Below the pieces are notes generated by a model, which saw only the letters and a program-made list of their open reading frames with translations, was not told the origin of the DNA and made no database searches. A program made the position numbers and the translations under genes. This document shows, piece by piece, positions 24,201-38,700 of a DNA stretch of 64,000 nt; position 1 is the first letter of the stretch; each line of letters begins with the position of its first letter. Origin of the DNA: Caenorhabditis elegans (Eukaryota > Nematoda > Chromadorea > Rhabditida > Rhabditidae); the NCBI RefSeq assembly GCF_000002985.6, contig NC_003282.8:9920001-9984000 (forward strand), in the 5' to 3' direction.

Positions 24201-25775
24201 AAAAAATATTGTGATAACTTCTCTTTTTTCTACATTTTTTACAGAACTAGCAGGTAAACTTTCAGATTGAAATCTCGAAAAATGCATCCGCCTACTCAAA
24301 AAGTCGTTTTTAAAATGATTGTTTCTTTGTGTTTGTCCTCTTTTTCCCGGACGTACGCAACACAAAACCGCTTGCGCGAGGATGTACACAAAACGTACGT
24401 TCTGCGCAATCTTTTCCCTGCAGCTCTCTCTCTCTCACTTTTTCTACTCCATAAATCAGTTCTCTGTCTGTCTCCCACCACCTAAATCATCATCAGCATC
24501 ATCACAGTCCCCCCACCAAGTTCTTGTGTCTTCTCTGACCTTTACACGTCGACTAGGGAAAAGCTCTCAAGCAGACACTCGAGCGCCAGTTGAAAAAAAT
24601 AGTGTGTCCAAATGAGCAGTTTCGAATTTGAACCGTTTGTTCTTGTTCTGACATAAACCCAAAAAAACGAACTAGGCGGCAAAAGAGATCTGGATAATCT
24701 AAAGAATCTAGACAAATTTCAGAAGTTCTTACCAATAACATCTTCCCACTGATCTTGCCACGTGGCAACCGTCGTCTCCGTCTCGTTGACACTGGTCGAG
24801 TTAAGATGGTCAAACGATTTGAAGTGCATTGGATCGAACTTTCGGACGAGATGTTGCCTATGGCGACTTGCTCCGTCGTGCTCTAGATGTTTAAAGTGTC
24901 AGAGAAAGTGATTACAAAGTTTCTACCTGTTCCGTTTCCACTAATAATTGGCTCAACCGTATGGATTCCGCTGGGTAGTGCAAGCATTCCGTACTGAAAA
25001 AGGCTTTTATTCACCAAAATTCGAACTTATACAAACCAATCCGTCTTCCGAGTCGCATAAATTGACGATGCTGTGCTGATGTACACCTTTAACGTGTGCA
25101 CGGTAGATACAATCGGGATCTGTTCGAGACATTCCACCTCTAACCTCCTCCTCCGAGTCCAAATATAAGACCATCGGCGCGAAATTTGAATTGGAAAAGT
25201 GGGGAACACTTCTGGAATTGAAAATTAATACGACTGTTATAATAAAATTGAAATCTCATACTTGTTATGTGAGTCCGGTATTTGATTCCATCTGTGCAAA
25301 TGAACGATGTAGACGGCATCATCTGATCGTAATCGTAAGTGACAAGCATGTCCACAGTCTCTGGCAACTCCTTGGAGTCGACGTCGCCGATCTGTTGACG
25401 TGACATCACGTTTTCCACGACGTCCATAAGAATCTCTTCGGACGATGTGATGGCTGTCGATGACGTGTATACCGGCGTCTTGACGCCATCGACTGTGATG
25501 CACTGGCACACCTGAAACTTAGAACATTATTTCACTTCAAAACTTTTTGGATTGTTACCTGAGTACTTGGCCCTGGAGAACAGCACATCTGATGAGAATT
25601 CTGAGATCGTGCCACTCCCTGCTGAAAGGAACATTTGGTTAAAAACAAAAGCTGATAAATTAAAATAATTAGATAAAAACGAACATTGCAACGCATAAAC
25701 GAGGCAGACGACGAGGAGTATGAGAGCGGCGACGACGGGCTGCAGCAGATGGAATGAGCCGCCGATGGAGCGCAT
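15067..25775 (-). CDS. gon-1: GON-1, secreted ADAMTS metalloprotease with GON domain
   Basis: GON-1 remodels basement membrane during gonad morphogenesis and is an ADAMTS9/20 orthologue. Twenty-seven coding exons give 2,150 residues: 25,685-25,775; 25,559-25,621; 25,262-25,511; 25,037-25,211; 24,927-24,993; 24,733-24,882; 23,155-23,702; 23,015-23,109; 22,809-22,965; 22,648-22,758; 22,444-22,592; 21,727-22,055; 21,467-21,676; 20,928-21,369; 20,006-20,876; 19,688-19,948; 19,156-19,641; 18,946-19,104; 18,620-18,901; 17,270-17,440; 17,037-17,210; 16,390-16,563; 15,992-16,343; 15,765-15,945; 15,580-15,716; 15,286-15,482; 15,067-15,237. Order: hydrophobic signal anchor, prodomain, furin-type RSRR, catalytic domain with [13 protein letters not shown] and Met-turn IMAP, disintegrin-like region, first TSP1 ([17 protein letters not shown]), Cys-rich and spacer regions, 17 more TSP1 modules, and the C-terminal GON domain. 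The zinc site and Met-turn are intact. Confidence 0.98.
18146..18212. repeat. (GA)n microsatellite in a gon-1 intron
   Basis: An uninterrupted AG dinucleotide tract of about 67 bp sits in the 1,179-nt gon-1 intron 17,441-18,619. On the coding strand it is a CT tract, which explains a spurious Leu-Ser repeat frame. Confidence 0.95.
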
Positions 25776-28700
25776 ACCAACAGCTCCGTGATGATGATTA
25801 TGATTGTGTGGAGAGCAGCAAAGAAAAAAGAGATGGAAAGAAGCAGAAGCTCCGATAAAGTTCGTCCGTCTCTTCTGAAACCTTCCAAAAACTACCTGCT
25901 CGAGGTGAAGGGAAGTCGTCTGATTGAACTGCTACTGCTTCTGATCTTTTGATAATCTCCCGAGTTTGTGTTTTCGTTTAGTCGAATTAAAATTGTAGAT
26001 TGTGGAATGAGCACTTGCAATAGGGAACAGAGCATCACAGACTGAAAAATTAAAAATTATCTAGAATGCAAGCAATTTTTAAATTTGTTTTAAAATCACT
26101 TATTCTGACGCCATCTTCTTTTCCGATTTGCGCAGAATAAATAAAAACTTGACTGTAATATTGGGAAAATTTCGAAAAAAAACACCGTTAAGTCTGAGCC
26201 CACCTTTCGCCTTTTTTTGTTGACGAAAAAAACCAAACAAGCTTTAAATTCATAAAATTCCCAATTTTAAAAACATCTAAAGTCAATTCCTCCCAATAAT
26301 GCATTTGTATATGAACAAAAGTCTGTTGACCATAAGTCGTTATATTACTACAAGCAATTGGTCATCAACAAACCTCATAAAAATCAGTTTTGAACGGGAG
26401 CAATTTATATAAACTCTGTGTGCTCTTTTGCTCTTTTTCTTATTTCTTAGTTGTCTTCTAGTTCCGCCACCACTTTCGCTGCTCTTGACGAAATCTGTAA
26501 ATTGTTCGTCATTTTTGATTTATAAGATTTGTTTGGCTCTCGGTAGGAGCTCTCAAGCTGCTAATAGTCCTATAGTAAAGTACTAAAAACACAAAGAAGC
26601 AGATGAAGGTGTCATAAAACACTGATAAGAATCATCATGATTAGGTTGGTGCAGAGAAAAGAAGAAGAAGAAAAAGGAGATTTAGAGAAGAGAAACAAGA
26701 ATAAAAATGCAAAAATAAAAAAAATAGTAATAACAATGAACGCAGAGTCTTCCATGTTGGAGAAGGAACAGGACCCATGTTGATGTGTATCTGAGGGGAT
26801 CCAATGTGTAGTGATGGTAGTAAACACTTGAGAGGGAACTTCCACCCCCGACTAGATGATTGGAAGCAATTGATGATAGATGTAGAGCCAAAGAATTGGG
26901 ACCTACTAATGATCTAGTCAAGATTCTTCTGATAAGAGAAAAAGACAAGGAAGAACATGAAAATGACTGGTGATTGAAAAATAAAACGGTTTATGAAGTC
27001 GGGGTGTACTAAAGATGCAAGGTCTCTTGTGACGTATTTTTTCTTCCAGGCACGTTCGCGTTATTCACGATTTTATGCAAACAAGGTAAGGAGTGTTTTG
27101 AATTTTGAATATAAAAATTTAAAAGAAATTAAAGTTAGACATTTGAAAAATTAGACACCCTCATGGGAAAAATTATAGGGCGAGGAGAGGCGGTGAGAGG
27201 CGCCCTAATTTCTGCTCGGTCGGGTAGAATGTCTAATCTAAATCCTACCTCATGTTTGGCTCCTTCTTAAATCAAAAGCTTAAGGTCATCTCTGAAACGT
27301 GCAGTTGACAAGTTCAATGGTAAGAACAGGGAGCAAGCATTTACAACAAAAAAGTAAACAAAAATTGCATTTGTCGCAGTTCAAAATGGAACAACTCACT
27401 CCCACTCGAGAACGTTTTGAAGGGGAGAGGAAGAAGAGGAAAATCATCACACAGGCACATGGAACTTCTGGGACACAAAACAATACAAACTGGGTGCCGT
27501 GAATCTCAGTACACACACACAAAAATCAAAAAAGACGGAAATTAGGAGCAGATGTGGTAAAGGGTGGTTCAATGCTGATGGGAGAGAGAGGGAGAAACTT
27601 CAAAAAAAGAAGTTTAGATTTATGTTGGCTATTTCAATCCTAAATTTATCTAAACAATTCTAAAAATGCTGGTTTTGGAAGGTTATCTGGTAATGGTGAA
27701 GTTTTATAAACAAAACAAGACAAACAATTCTTGAGATCTTAAAAATCTTAGCGACTACAACAATATTTAGGTATTTTTTAATGGAAAAAAGTATTGATTG
27801 TTGACTTGGGAAATTGAACAGCAATTTTTTGTACTTTTAAATCAGTTATATTTTAACTTTTTAGAGCACATTTCGTAGACAAAAGGGAAAACGATTGGTC
27901 CAACATGTGAAGATGATGATGTCAACAAGTTTTGGATCGGAGCCAAAAAAGAAACAAAACATTCATACCATGATGGGAAACAAGAGGTGCAGCAACAACT
28001 TTTATCAATATTTTGTTTATGTTTTGATTATTTTTCTGGCACCCAGCCAGTAATTCTTTTCCGTAGAGTTGACCTAGAAAATGTTGGAGGCGGAGTCTTA
28101 GGATCAAGAGACGCAGACTATCAAAGTAAAATGAGTAAAAGGAAGTGATATAAACTTAGGAAACGGAGGAAAAAAGGACGATGATAAGAGATTGAAGACT
28201 TGGAAGAGTGTGCTCTTTGCGGGAGAGCATATTCTTTTGAGAAAAATGGGACCTAGGGGCAACTGACGCAATTGAAACATGGTCGAGCGGTCGGCGGGAA
28301 GACAAAAAGTGAAGAAGGATGGGCAAGAAGAAGCAAGAGAAATGGCACCCACCGTGGAACATGATCATGATGATTGAGAGTGAAAATTGGAAATCTCGAA
28401 CTTTTTTGCAACGGCGCGTTTTGGAAAACTAACAAAGTTGACCAAAAAATTATTTTACATGTATACCGGGATGTCTAAGAATTGTAAAATTGAGTGATCC
28501 TTTCTGTGACATAATTTAAAGCAATTTATTTTGGTTATTTCTAAGCGCCTTTTTATACTAGCATGTTATATTGTTAATTTTATTATCTAAACTGCCGTTC
28601 TTCCTATATTTATTATTGCACCCCCTTTGTTCATTCTGACAGACTATACCTCGATTAATCATAAAAATGTCACAAAAGAATAAAAACAACTAAAATTAAG

Positions 28701-29323
28701 AAAATACAAGAAATTTATCAATTGCCAAAAATTCGGCCAATCGGAAAAATGCTTGGTTGCCAATTTGTCAAAAATTTAGTCAATTGGAATTTGTCGATTT
28801 TCCGAAATGATATGAAAGTTTGAATGATGCAGCTAATTTTGCAGTTTAAGTTTACATTTTCAAGTTTACTGTAATTTTTCCAAAATATGAAGAAGAGTTT
28901 TACGAAATTAAAAGATAATAAAAAAGCAATGCAAACATAGCTATGAAATCTGATCCCGACTAAGTTTGATGGACATAGGATTAATAATATTAGTCTAACT
29001 TTCTATAGAACACTAAATAAATACATTCACTCTCGAAACTCTCCCTTTTCTGCCATCAACTACCGTACTCACTTTTGACTCAATGACCCGCAACTGTCAA
29101 GATGAGTTAGTTTCAAGATTCTCTGAAACAGCAATAATCTAACAAGAGAAACTGAAAAAATAGAGTAAAACTAATAATAATACCACATAAATTGACATGC
29201 ATGATAGATGATTTTCCGGTTTTCAACAAGAAAAACAACAATTTCCGAGAAATCCTCATAGTTTTTGGTAAGAAAAAATAAATTGATAGTGATACGGTAT
29301 GACTATTACTTCTAAAGACTTAC

Positions 29324-29681
29324 CTGATTAGAAACGTGTAGTAATTGAAGAAGAAAAGTTGAATTTGAGAAGTTGAATCGAGTTTACGATGTCTGAAAAA
29401 AACATAGATATTATGGTAAGATCAAGCATAGAAAAAATGGAAAAATACAAGAAAATAGAGACTAGAGATTGCATAGGTTTTGCGGTGGCGAAACCGCACA
29501 CATTTTTGTCTGTGTTATCTCTAATTTTACGCTCTCGGTGTTCTCTATTTACTGTCCAGAAGAATGAAGAATATGGGGGAAAAGTGCGCGGGAAAATTGA
29601 GAGACCGAGTGATGAGAGCCGCAGTTTTGCAAAACTTTTTCGGGCAATAATCCGCCGGCGAGTACTACGAGAAGCACACAC
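29324..29681 (-). other. Probable distal 5' exon of gon-1 with a 117-codon upstream ORF
   Basis: The minus strand has a perfect 5' splice site CAG|GTAAGT with the exon edge at 29,324. An open frame of 117 codons (29,328-29,681, starting MCASRSTRRR) ends with TAA just before this donor. Joined to the acceptor near 25,876 it would form a gon-1 leader. Whether the frame is translated is unknown. The 5' limit given is only the start of that frame. Confidence 0.35.
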
Positions 29682-32600
29682 ACATACGAAAACTGTTGAG
29701 TTAAAACCTAAAAAATTGTTTCGACATATTTAATTTTCGAACTAAAGTTTAGAGGGTCTGTGCGTGCATTTTTGAATTTTCCAAACAACTTTCAGTTTTG
29801 CGGAAGAAAATTACAGCGATTTTTTCGAATATTTCTGAAAACAACACTATTGCGTATCAAAAATTTTTCGATTTGCCAAAATTCAGACTAAGTTTTGGTG
29901 GTTTTGGTTTGCAAACATTTAAAAGAACTCAAAAAACATTTTTAGATGTTCGAAACCGTACAATTGTAGGATACAAATAGCTACAGAACAATTAGAATAT
30001 AAAATAGAGTTGTCAAACATGTTTAACTAATACAAAAACACAGAAACTTTGAAACTCGAAATTTTTATATCAAAATTGAAAAAGCTTGTAAAATTTAAAT
30101 ATGGATACAGTACAAACAATATAATCATAGATCAAATAGTTCATTTATTTATATATCTTGGCAAATCAAATCGTATCCCTTACCCACTCATATTCGATGA
30201 GTCTACAATTAAATCAGTTGTTTTTTCATCCTCCCGGACTATTAGTTTAACTTCCACTTGAACAAGGGCAAAGAGTACATTAGGAAGAGTTTATGATGAC
30301 AGGAAAAAAGCTATGTAAAATGACCTCTTTGGATTGAAAAAGCGAACGAATTGAGGTTTAGGACCCCCGGAAAATGAAGAATTCGTGGCCTCGAGAATAG
30401 CAAATTGGCGGAATTAATTATCCGTAAGAGTGTGAATTGGAAACAACCGGGACGAATGGATTACTGAATCAAAAATGAAAGAAAGAAGAGATGAAAATAC
30501 GTGTGAATCGGATGAAATGTGATGATTTTAGAATAACCTAAATGCAACAAAACGACGTAAAGACGCGGAAGAACAGGAATGATCAAGGGGTACATCTTAT
30601 AGGGGAAAAATGCACTTTTTGTGCTCCAAATGTGAGAGATAATCAGGTAGGAAGAGACGTAGAATAGGAACAGGAAACGGTAACGATAGTGCGCAGGTGC
30701 TTGATTTCTGTGCTTTTGCATGTGTTCCGATGGAATTTTTGGAACTTTTCAAGGGGTTTCGGAAAGGGTTCGAGATTTCGCATGTGAGCTTTGGAAGAAT
30801 TTTGGAAGAACTTTCAGGATAACATCGCTCAAGCTTGTTTGTTAGATTTCAGACTTCAAAGTATATACCGATTATTGAAACATTTTAATCGTTTCTTACT
30901 ATTAGTAAAGTTTAATCACAGTTTGAAAAAAAAATCACAATTTTTTCAATTATTTAGACCAAACTAATTATGGTACAGAAAATAACTTGCAACCCGGGTA
31001 TTTCATTCTAATTTTTTTCATTTGGAACCACTAGTTTTTGAAATAGAAACTCGTTAGGATTCTTCACATATTATCATAACTATCAGTATTTTGTTGCACA
31101 TCAGATCTAAGTTCAGTCTAATTAGAATCGCAAATTTGACCATCACACTTTAAAACAAATTTACTTAGGCACAGGGCATCCTTCTAACTTTTTTGTCCCC
31201 GACAAAATGATGACAAAAATGACGTGAGGAATCAAGGAGAAAAAGGAAAAGAACAGGAAGCGAAAAGTAGGAGAAGCTCTTGATTTCTGTGCTCATTCCT
31301 TGTTCGGATGAGCTCACTGTTTGCAACATTGGCGTTGGTGCGCGGGAATCGCCATTGCCGAACTTTTTCAAGAGACAGAGAGAGAGAGAAAGAGAAGGAA
31401 AACGTTCCGATTTTTAAAATGGAAAAAAATGAAAGAGGAAGATGATGAAAAAATGAACTCTGCGTGACATTTGTTAATATGGAAAAAGCATGATTACTTC
31501 AAAATTGTACACTAATCCCCACAGCACACATTTTGAAGACTTTTTTACAAAAACAATGGTTTAAGCAAGCTTTAAAAAATTGATAGTATCCTTAATGCTT
31601 AATCATATCCAAGTTTAGTTTTAAGTTTTGATTTCAAAAATTTCTACATCAAAAAATCATACTTAGTGATTATATGCAAAACAATTTTTAAATTCAAGGA
31701 CATATTTTTGATTTTTGGAAGGATGATAACTTTTTTGTGATTCCGAAAAAGATTAAAGTAGGTTTAAAACCTCTGACCTTCTACAGAAAAAACATTACCT
31801 CTATGAATTTTTTTTCATCTCGTTCAGAACTTGTCTCGGGTCAAGCCATGAAGACATGAGATAGGGTGTAAAACGTTCCGAAGAGAGGTTTATGACTATT
31901 ATTGTAGTTGAAGAGAAAAATGATATCTCAATGGATTTCATACAGATGGTCGGATTTCATTCATAAAATATCATAAGAAAAGGTACGTTTATGACTGTCT
32001 AGGTCAACTGGTTTTAGGTTTCTTGGAATTGTTTCAAACATTTTTAGGAAATATTTTCTTGCAAATATCTACTAAATTGAAGTTTGTTATTGTTTTTGAC
32101 ATATTGTAGATTTTAGAGAAGAATCACTCAGAGCAAAAATGTTGGGAAAACGTGAGAAAAATCCAAGAGACAAAAGAATGGTCTTACTATTAGTAGATCA
32201 AAAAACCAGACCAATTATTCATATTCCTACTATTCAATATATATTCAAAAATGAGCAAACCAAGAAATTGCACCTAATTTATCATCCCACATATATTCCG
32301 ACGAAACATTCGCTCTACCTTCTTTTTTTCTGTCTAGGAATTATAAAGGGCCATAATTATAATTTCAGTCAAGGTTTTGGAAAATTGTTCGACTAACCAT
32401 TATGAAAGTTAAAAACCAATCAGTCAAAACACACAATAGGAATATAAAATTCGTAGAAGAAAAGCTTTTTTTTTGGTCGAAAGCAAAATCAAATTCTGGA
32501 ACTGCGACTTTTTTAGTGCAATTATCCATTCAACGCAAGTTGTCTTTCAAAATTTAAATTCCAGAAGAGTTATAACAAAACAGACAGGTGTACAAGTAAA

Positions 32601-35600
32601 AGAAAAATACAAGTTTTATCGTAAAAACTGATACGAATCTAGATACACCTGTTAAAAAAGGCTTTCTCGAAACCCAGATGCCGTACGAAGTAAGCAGCAG
32701 CCAACTAAACATTTTGAGTAAACATATGGCAAGTGTTTTGGCGCAAATTGTAAAGATTTTCCGTGTGGGTAACTAGAATTTGAAACTGTAAGTATGACGA
32801 CTTAACCACACAAAATCAAATTTCAAAAGATCTTAAAATGTTCGAACTTTCAAAACTTTTAAGCTCTCTCGCATCTACCGTAGTCTTCTAATAACAACAG
32901 TCGTAAGAGAAAGCTCAAAATTTTTCAAACTTTTTCTGAATGACAGAATCAGTTGTATACAAAAAAAACCCCCAAAATGCGAGCCCCATGAACCTGACAA
33001 CCAGACAAGTCGAAATTGTAAAATCGTATAGATCTTGGTTCACGACATGAAGAGCACCGCGGGGGCACACGAGAGCAACTACTGCAAGCGCTCCTGAAGA
33101 GAAGAAACATCTTTTTTCCAGGACCACTGGCCAGTAGTGCTCCCCCAGATCACTTTCTTTTTTCTTGCTTCATCTGATTTGTGTCTGCGTCGTCTGATCT
33201 CTTTAGAACCTATCCTTCTTCTTCTTCTTTTTGATACTTCGACATCAGAACAACATCGACATGTATCATCTTTTCTCTTTTTTTTTTGTTATCTATTCAT
33301 TCATTCACTTTTCATTTAGTTTGATTAATAGGTGACATGAACTCTTGTCACTTTTCAATTTCAACTTCTTAAATCTTAAACTCACAGTGATTCCAGATAT
33401 GAGCAACTCCAATGAGGTGTTGAGTAGAAACCTAAATATAACATTTTGGATGTTTTGATAATGTTGGAACAAATAAATTGAAACAAACAAGACTTGAAAT
33501 AGAGACAACGTGCAGAATAATGTCTACCAGCTGGTTTCAGTGGCATATTGTACCACGAACGTCCGACAGAACGAATAACATAAAGATCAAGAAAAACTGT
33601 TTGGGAGCAGACAAACAATCAGAACACAGTTTTGTTGAGGGGACCAAATCATAATTAATGACTAAATTTTAACGAAGAAAGTGCTCGAAAAGAACAGAAT
33701 TTAGAAGTTGATGAACAATATTTTTACTTTTAGATTAACAATTATGCTTTACAAATGACATCCAATCTAAAGCATCTGGTAATCTGAAATTTGTCAAAAC
33801 AGCTTTCAAGACTAGTTTCAAATTTGTCGATTCAATGGATCAAGTGTGTAATTGATCCAATAAAAAAGAGTATAAAGTGAGAAGGAAGAAAGTGTGAAAA
33901 AAGAAGAACGTGAAACGTGCAGAAGATACGAAATGAGTTTGAAGACTGCACTTTTCGAGCCTCGATGGTCAGTCACTTGGTCAGTTGCGAAAAAGCTGTG
34001 AAAATGATACATTGTGTCGGCTCTCGTAGAGAAGAAAGCCACATGGTCAGGATGACTCCAACTGGGATATTCAGTTGTAAAGAACACAATTGATATTTTT
34101 GCATCTTTTTTAACTAGTTTTTACAATATGAGAAATTGTTCTGTGCGAAAAATATGACTTCTTCCTTGTTGCCGAAGTGTATTTCCCTGGAAATTCCAGT
34201 AAATACCTAATGTAAAAAATCTCAGCAGAATGTGTTCTTACATTTTGTTGTAATAATAATGTATTAAAATTGCATTAATTAAAAATTTCTTCAAAATGTT
34301 CCTACGTCTTCTATGCACATTATTTAGGTCACAGTTTCATGGAGCACAAAACACCTGCCGACGCCTCTAAAATAGTTATAACTGCGCATGAAATCAGGTA
34401 GAAAAAACTACAAAATAACCAATACAAATTGAGTAGGGCGATGGAGAGGTGGGCGGTTGGAGAGGCGGGCAACAAGCGTCCTCATGACGCCTTGTTCATT
34501 TAGAATGTGTTTGCTTTGAATTACATACAAGTTTCTAAAATTTAACTTACAAAATTTAAAAAAAGTCACAACAATAATAAAAGTTGTGGCAATGAAATGT
34601 TTTAAAAATCTAAATATTGAGTTTTAAATAAATGATTTTTGAAAATTCACAAAGAAATGTTACAATCTGTGAATGAAGACGAACAATGAAAAAGTGAGGA
34701 ACGGACGCGGATATTACACATTCAGTCACACAATAAACGTTCGGACACTACCACACATTTCTCTCATCATTTTTTTCCAAAGTTTATTCTAAAGTTCAAT
34801 ATTTTAGTTTGATTATTTTGGACACTATTCTTAAAATTAATGTATAATAGTTTAGAAAATATTTTGAAACATGAAACTTTTTTGTTGATAAAATAGTGCC
34901 AAACATCCTTATGTTACGCAGTTATCCAACCACATTTTTCTCATTTTTCCACCAAAAAACACTGAAATGGTCCATAAAACCTATTCAAATGGATATGAGA
35001 ATATTACTTTTTTGACATGAAATTTTCAATGATGTAATGTAAAACAAAGAAAAATATTGCGGGAAAAATTGAACGGCGTATTGCAAAAATCGGTGTGCGG
35101 AGGAGGAGAAGGAAAAGGAAGAGCAGGAGAAGCGGACCGAAGAATTCAGAAGCTTTTAAAATAAGAACGGCGACTTTCAGACAAACAATGGACTGTTGTA
35201 TAAAAATAAAGCGGAGGCGGTAGAGAGTCAAAGCTTTCAGAAATGTATTAGAATAGGTTTCACTACCTGTTGTTGAACTCAAAAAGGTGTGAAAAAGTGA
35301 AAGTTTGTCTGAAGTTTATGACGGGAAGTGTCCATCAAATAACTTTCAAAATTTGACTTATCAGTGAGAAAAACACGTCATTTTGGAACGTTAAAATGGG
35401 TGGCACCGCAAAATGTTCACAATGTGAAGTGAATTACGTAATAAAATCAGTTTTATTAAGCTTATTAAACTAACCCTTCCGGACTATTTGTGGAATGAAA
35501 CAATTGGGGGGGTTTTTTTTTCCAATTTTCGATTTTTTTTTGAATTTATAATTACCGGAACAAAAATATCTTTAAATTATTAAGATTTGAGTGATGTTTG

Positions 35601-35746
35601 AAATTTTGAACCTGCAAAACATAAGCACAAAATAATGGAGTTTTTGTTTTAAAATATCAATAGGTGTTTTTTCACAGAACTTTAAACAACAAATACTCAT
35701 AATTTGAATGAAAACAGTAGATCCCACAATATTTTGAAAACTTATC

Positions 35747-35770
35747 TATATATATATATATATATATATA
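35747..35770. repeat. (TA)n microsatellite
   Basis: Twelve uninterrupted TA units in the region upstream of gon-1. No associated gene is seen. Confidence 0.9.
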
Positions 35771-38700
35771 ATTACGAAAAAAAAACAAAAAGAAAAAAAC
35801 AAATAATTTGTCAGTTGATAATTTTTAGATATGAGTTGCCAAAATTGGGCAATATGGTGAAGAAATACGGTAGTTCGTCGCACTGTCAGACTAATTTTCA
35901 AGTGTTCCTAGTGGAATGAAACTAACAGAAGCTATACGGTATATAATATTAGGAACACAATTAAAACGAACAGCGGAAGAAAAGATCTAGTGGTCACTTC
36001 CGATTTCTCAGCTGACTTTTGAATGGGCACCTATCATCATCTCACTTGTTTATTTGAACAGTCTCGACTTTTTCCAATTGTTGGCTTCTAGTTCAAGAAA
36101 CGAAAAAAAGAGCAATAACGGAACAGAAAATTCAGAAAGTGGAAGAGAAATATGAGAAAATGATGATGATAATAATAATAAGTTAGAAGAGGGTTATCGA
36201 TGAGGAACGGAAACGTTATCTCTGATCGCCATCTCATTATTATTATGAGACACAAAGATGTAAGTTATGGTATCTTTGAAAGAAAAGAAAACAGGAAATT
36301 ATACAGAACACACACAATTTCGGAGATTTCATTCGAAGAACCTAACCCAATTTGAACTCACTCCCACTTCCTCTTGTCTATAAAACAGTCAATCACAGGA
36401 ACAGGTGTCTGTCTTTTCAAAATGTATACGTTTTCCGAATAATGACACACAATATCACAGACAAAATGATCAATGAGGTTGCAGAAAAGAATGCAAAAAA
36501 ATATAGAAAGAGAGGGTGAACAGGAGATAGAGAATCAAAATTTGCATAGATAAATATGCAATAGAAAATAACAATTTTTGAACAACAAAGAAATAATTTA
36601 GTGGCATATAATATAGCGATGGAACTTGCAAATTTTTAGAATTATCATATAAAAATAACAATGTTTCTATATTTTATGCCCTATAAGTCTTGCAGTATTT
36701 CTTAAATTTAACAGTTCATTTCTTGGTAATCTTTATTTTTATCAAGAAGTGTTCAGGAAATTTTAGGACATCAAATTTTTATTTATTTTCTAAATCTACT
36801 TTTATCAAAATTTTAGAGGTCTAGTACACATCTACCCAAAAAGAAGACTTTGGAGCTCTCAAAAACCACCTAGTGTATGGTAAAGTACATGAGAAGTGAC
36901 GTGTCTTTGGGCAGCTGGCCATCTTTGTCGATATGCGGGTGATGGTGTTTCTGTGAGCAGTAACAGGAAATTCTGGACACCTGCTAGGGTGTCAAACCAA
37001 ATTTATTTCAACCCATTCTTGCTTCAAAAAACCCCCAACTAAATTATTCAAATTCTCGTAATTTAATGAATCACTCAGTAACTGTAACGTTTTTTTTTTC
37101 AGAGACAATGATCGAAAGTTAACAAAAAAAACTGAGGATTAAACGTTATTTGGTATCTACAGCTGACATTGGAACATATCAAAAAGTGGTAAGTGAAAGT
37201 GAAACGAAAAGTGCAACATTTGAAATTGAGAGTAGAAAAGATCATTGAAGCAGAAATATGGAAGTGAATTGAAAGCCGTGGCGCCAAAACGACGGTCAGG
37301 CGCCATTGAGAAAATTAATGAGAGTTCGGAAGGTTGAAACAACACAAAGACAACGTGAAAAATTAGTTTGGAGAAGATAAAAAATGTCTGGAGATGGACG
37401 ATTTCTTAGTTAGCTGAGAATAGTTTACATTGATTTTCGGGAAAACGCAGAATGTTAGAAAAATGGAAACATGTCTAGACTTCAGATAAATTTGTAGAAT
37501 TTATATTTGTAGCAAAAGCACACTAACAAAGGTTACAAAGCTATTAGGAAAAATACGGAATGTATTTTTGAAAATTTTTGATTTCTCTAAAATAATAACA
37601 CCATTAATTTGCTATATTTGCTATATATGCTATATAGTATGTTCGCATTACTGAGCACAAAACTTGGAAAAAGTTTAAAAAAAAAGGAAACTTGTTTTCT
37701 GGAGAAATCATTAAAAACAGTACAATTTCAGACAGAAATAAATCTTTCAGTGAAAGCTTTTTTTTGAGTAAGACTAAGTATGCACTCACAACTTTTCTGA
37801 GTGTTCCAAAAATGTTTAAAGAAAATACTAGTAAAAATGAGCATTTCGAAAAGCAATATATCATACAACTACACAAACATTTCAATTAAAGGAATCAATT
37901 TTATAATAGTTCTAGGCAATCCCACTTTTAGATTCAATTTTCTAGCACAGGGAGCATTGGAAGATATAAAAACATAAAGATAAAGGTGATAAAAGATCCA
38001 TTAAACACATCATATCTATCAAACCATCACTTCCATCAAATCCACAGATTTATCACAAATCAGTGTGTGACAAATATACCGTAATATTAAGTTCAAATGG
38101 TGGAAAAGACGCAGACAAAGCTTTTGCATAAATACTAAATAATTGAAAGAAACGCAGAGAATGTAAGAGAAAAATATACAATATGTGTATTATCAACCAT
38201 CAACAGTTTTTGATTAAAACCATGGAGAAGCGATATACAGGAGCAAATTAGGAGACGCAGATTGAGAAAAAATGAGAAAATAATGAAAGTACGGAAGGGT
38301 TATTGTACAATAAGACAGGTAGCATCTCTCAAAGAACCTATTGTCAAGCAGTTTAAACATTCAACAACGTTCATTTATTTTTTAGCCTTCATTATGATAT
38401 CTCATTGGTTCTATAATTGGATTTTTTAAATTCAGATTTCTCATTCATGTACAAGTAAAGTTGTTAATTGGTTATTATGCCCAAAGTTTAATTATTTGAG
38501 CGCAGAAAATTTGAATGGAAATTTCAGAAAACTGATTCATGCTAACTTCAAAAAATCCTGAATAAATACCAATTCTTTTCCAAGTATGATTCTCGAGCCT
38601 GTTTACGTGCCTGCCTACGGTCTATTTTCTAATTTTTTTAATGATAAAATTTTAGAGTAGATCTTCAAAAATCTTCCTTAAAAAATCTCCAAAAAAATCA

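Noticed and set aside
25532-25888. 118-codon minus-strand frame overlapping the start of gon-1
   Set aside because: It crosses gon-1 exon and intron boundaries in the wrong frame. The gon-1 start at 25,775 gives the expected signal sequence and a complete 2,150-codon model.
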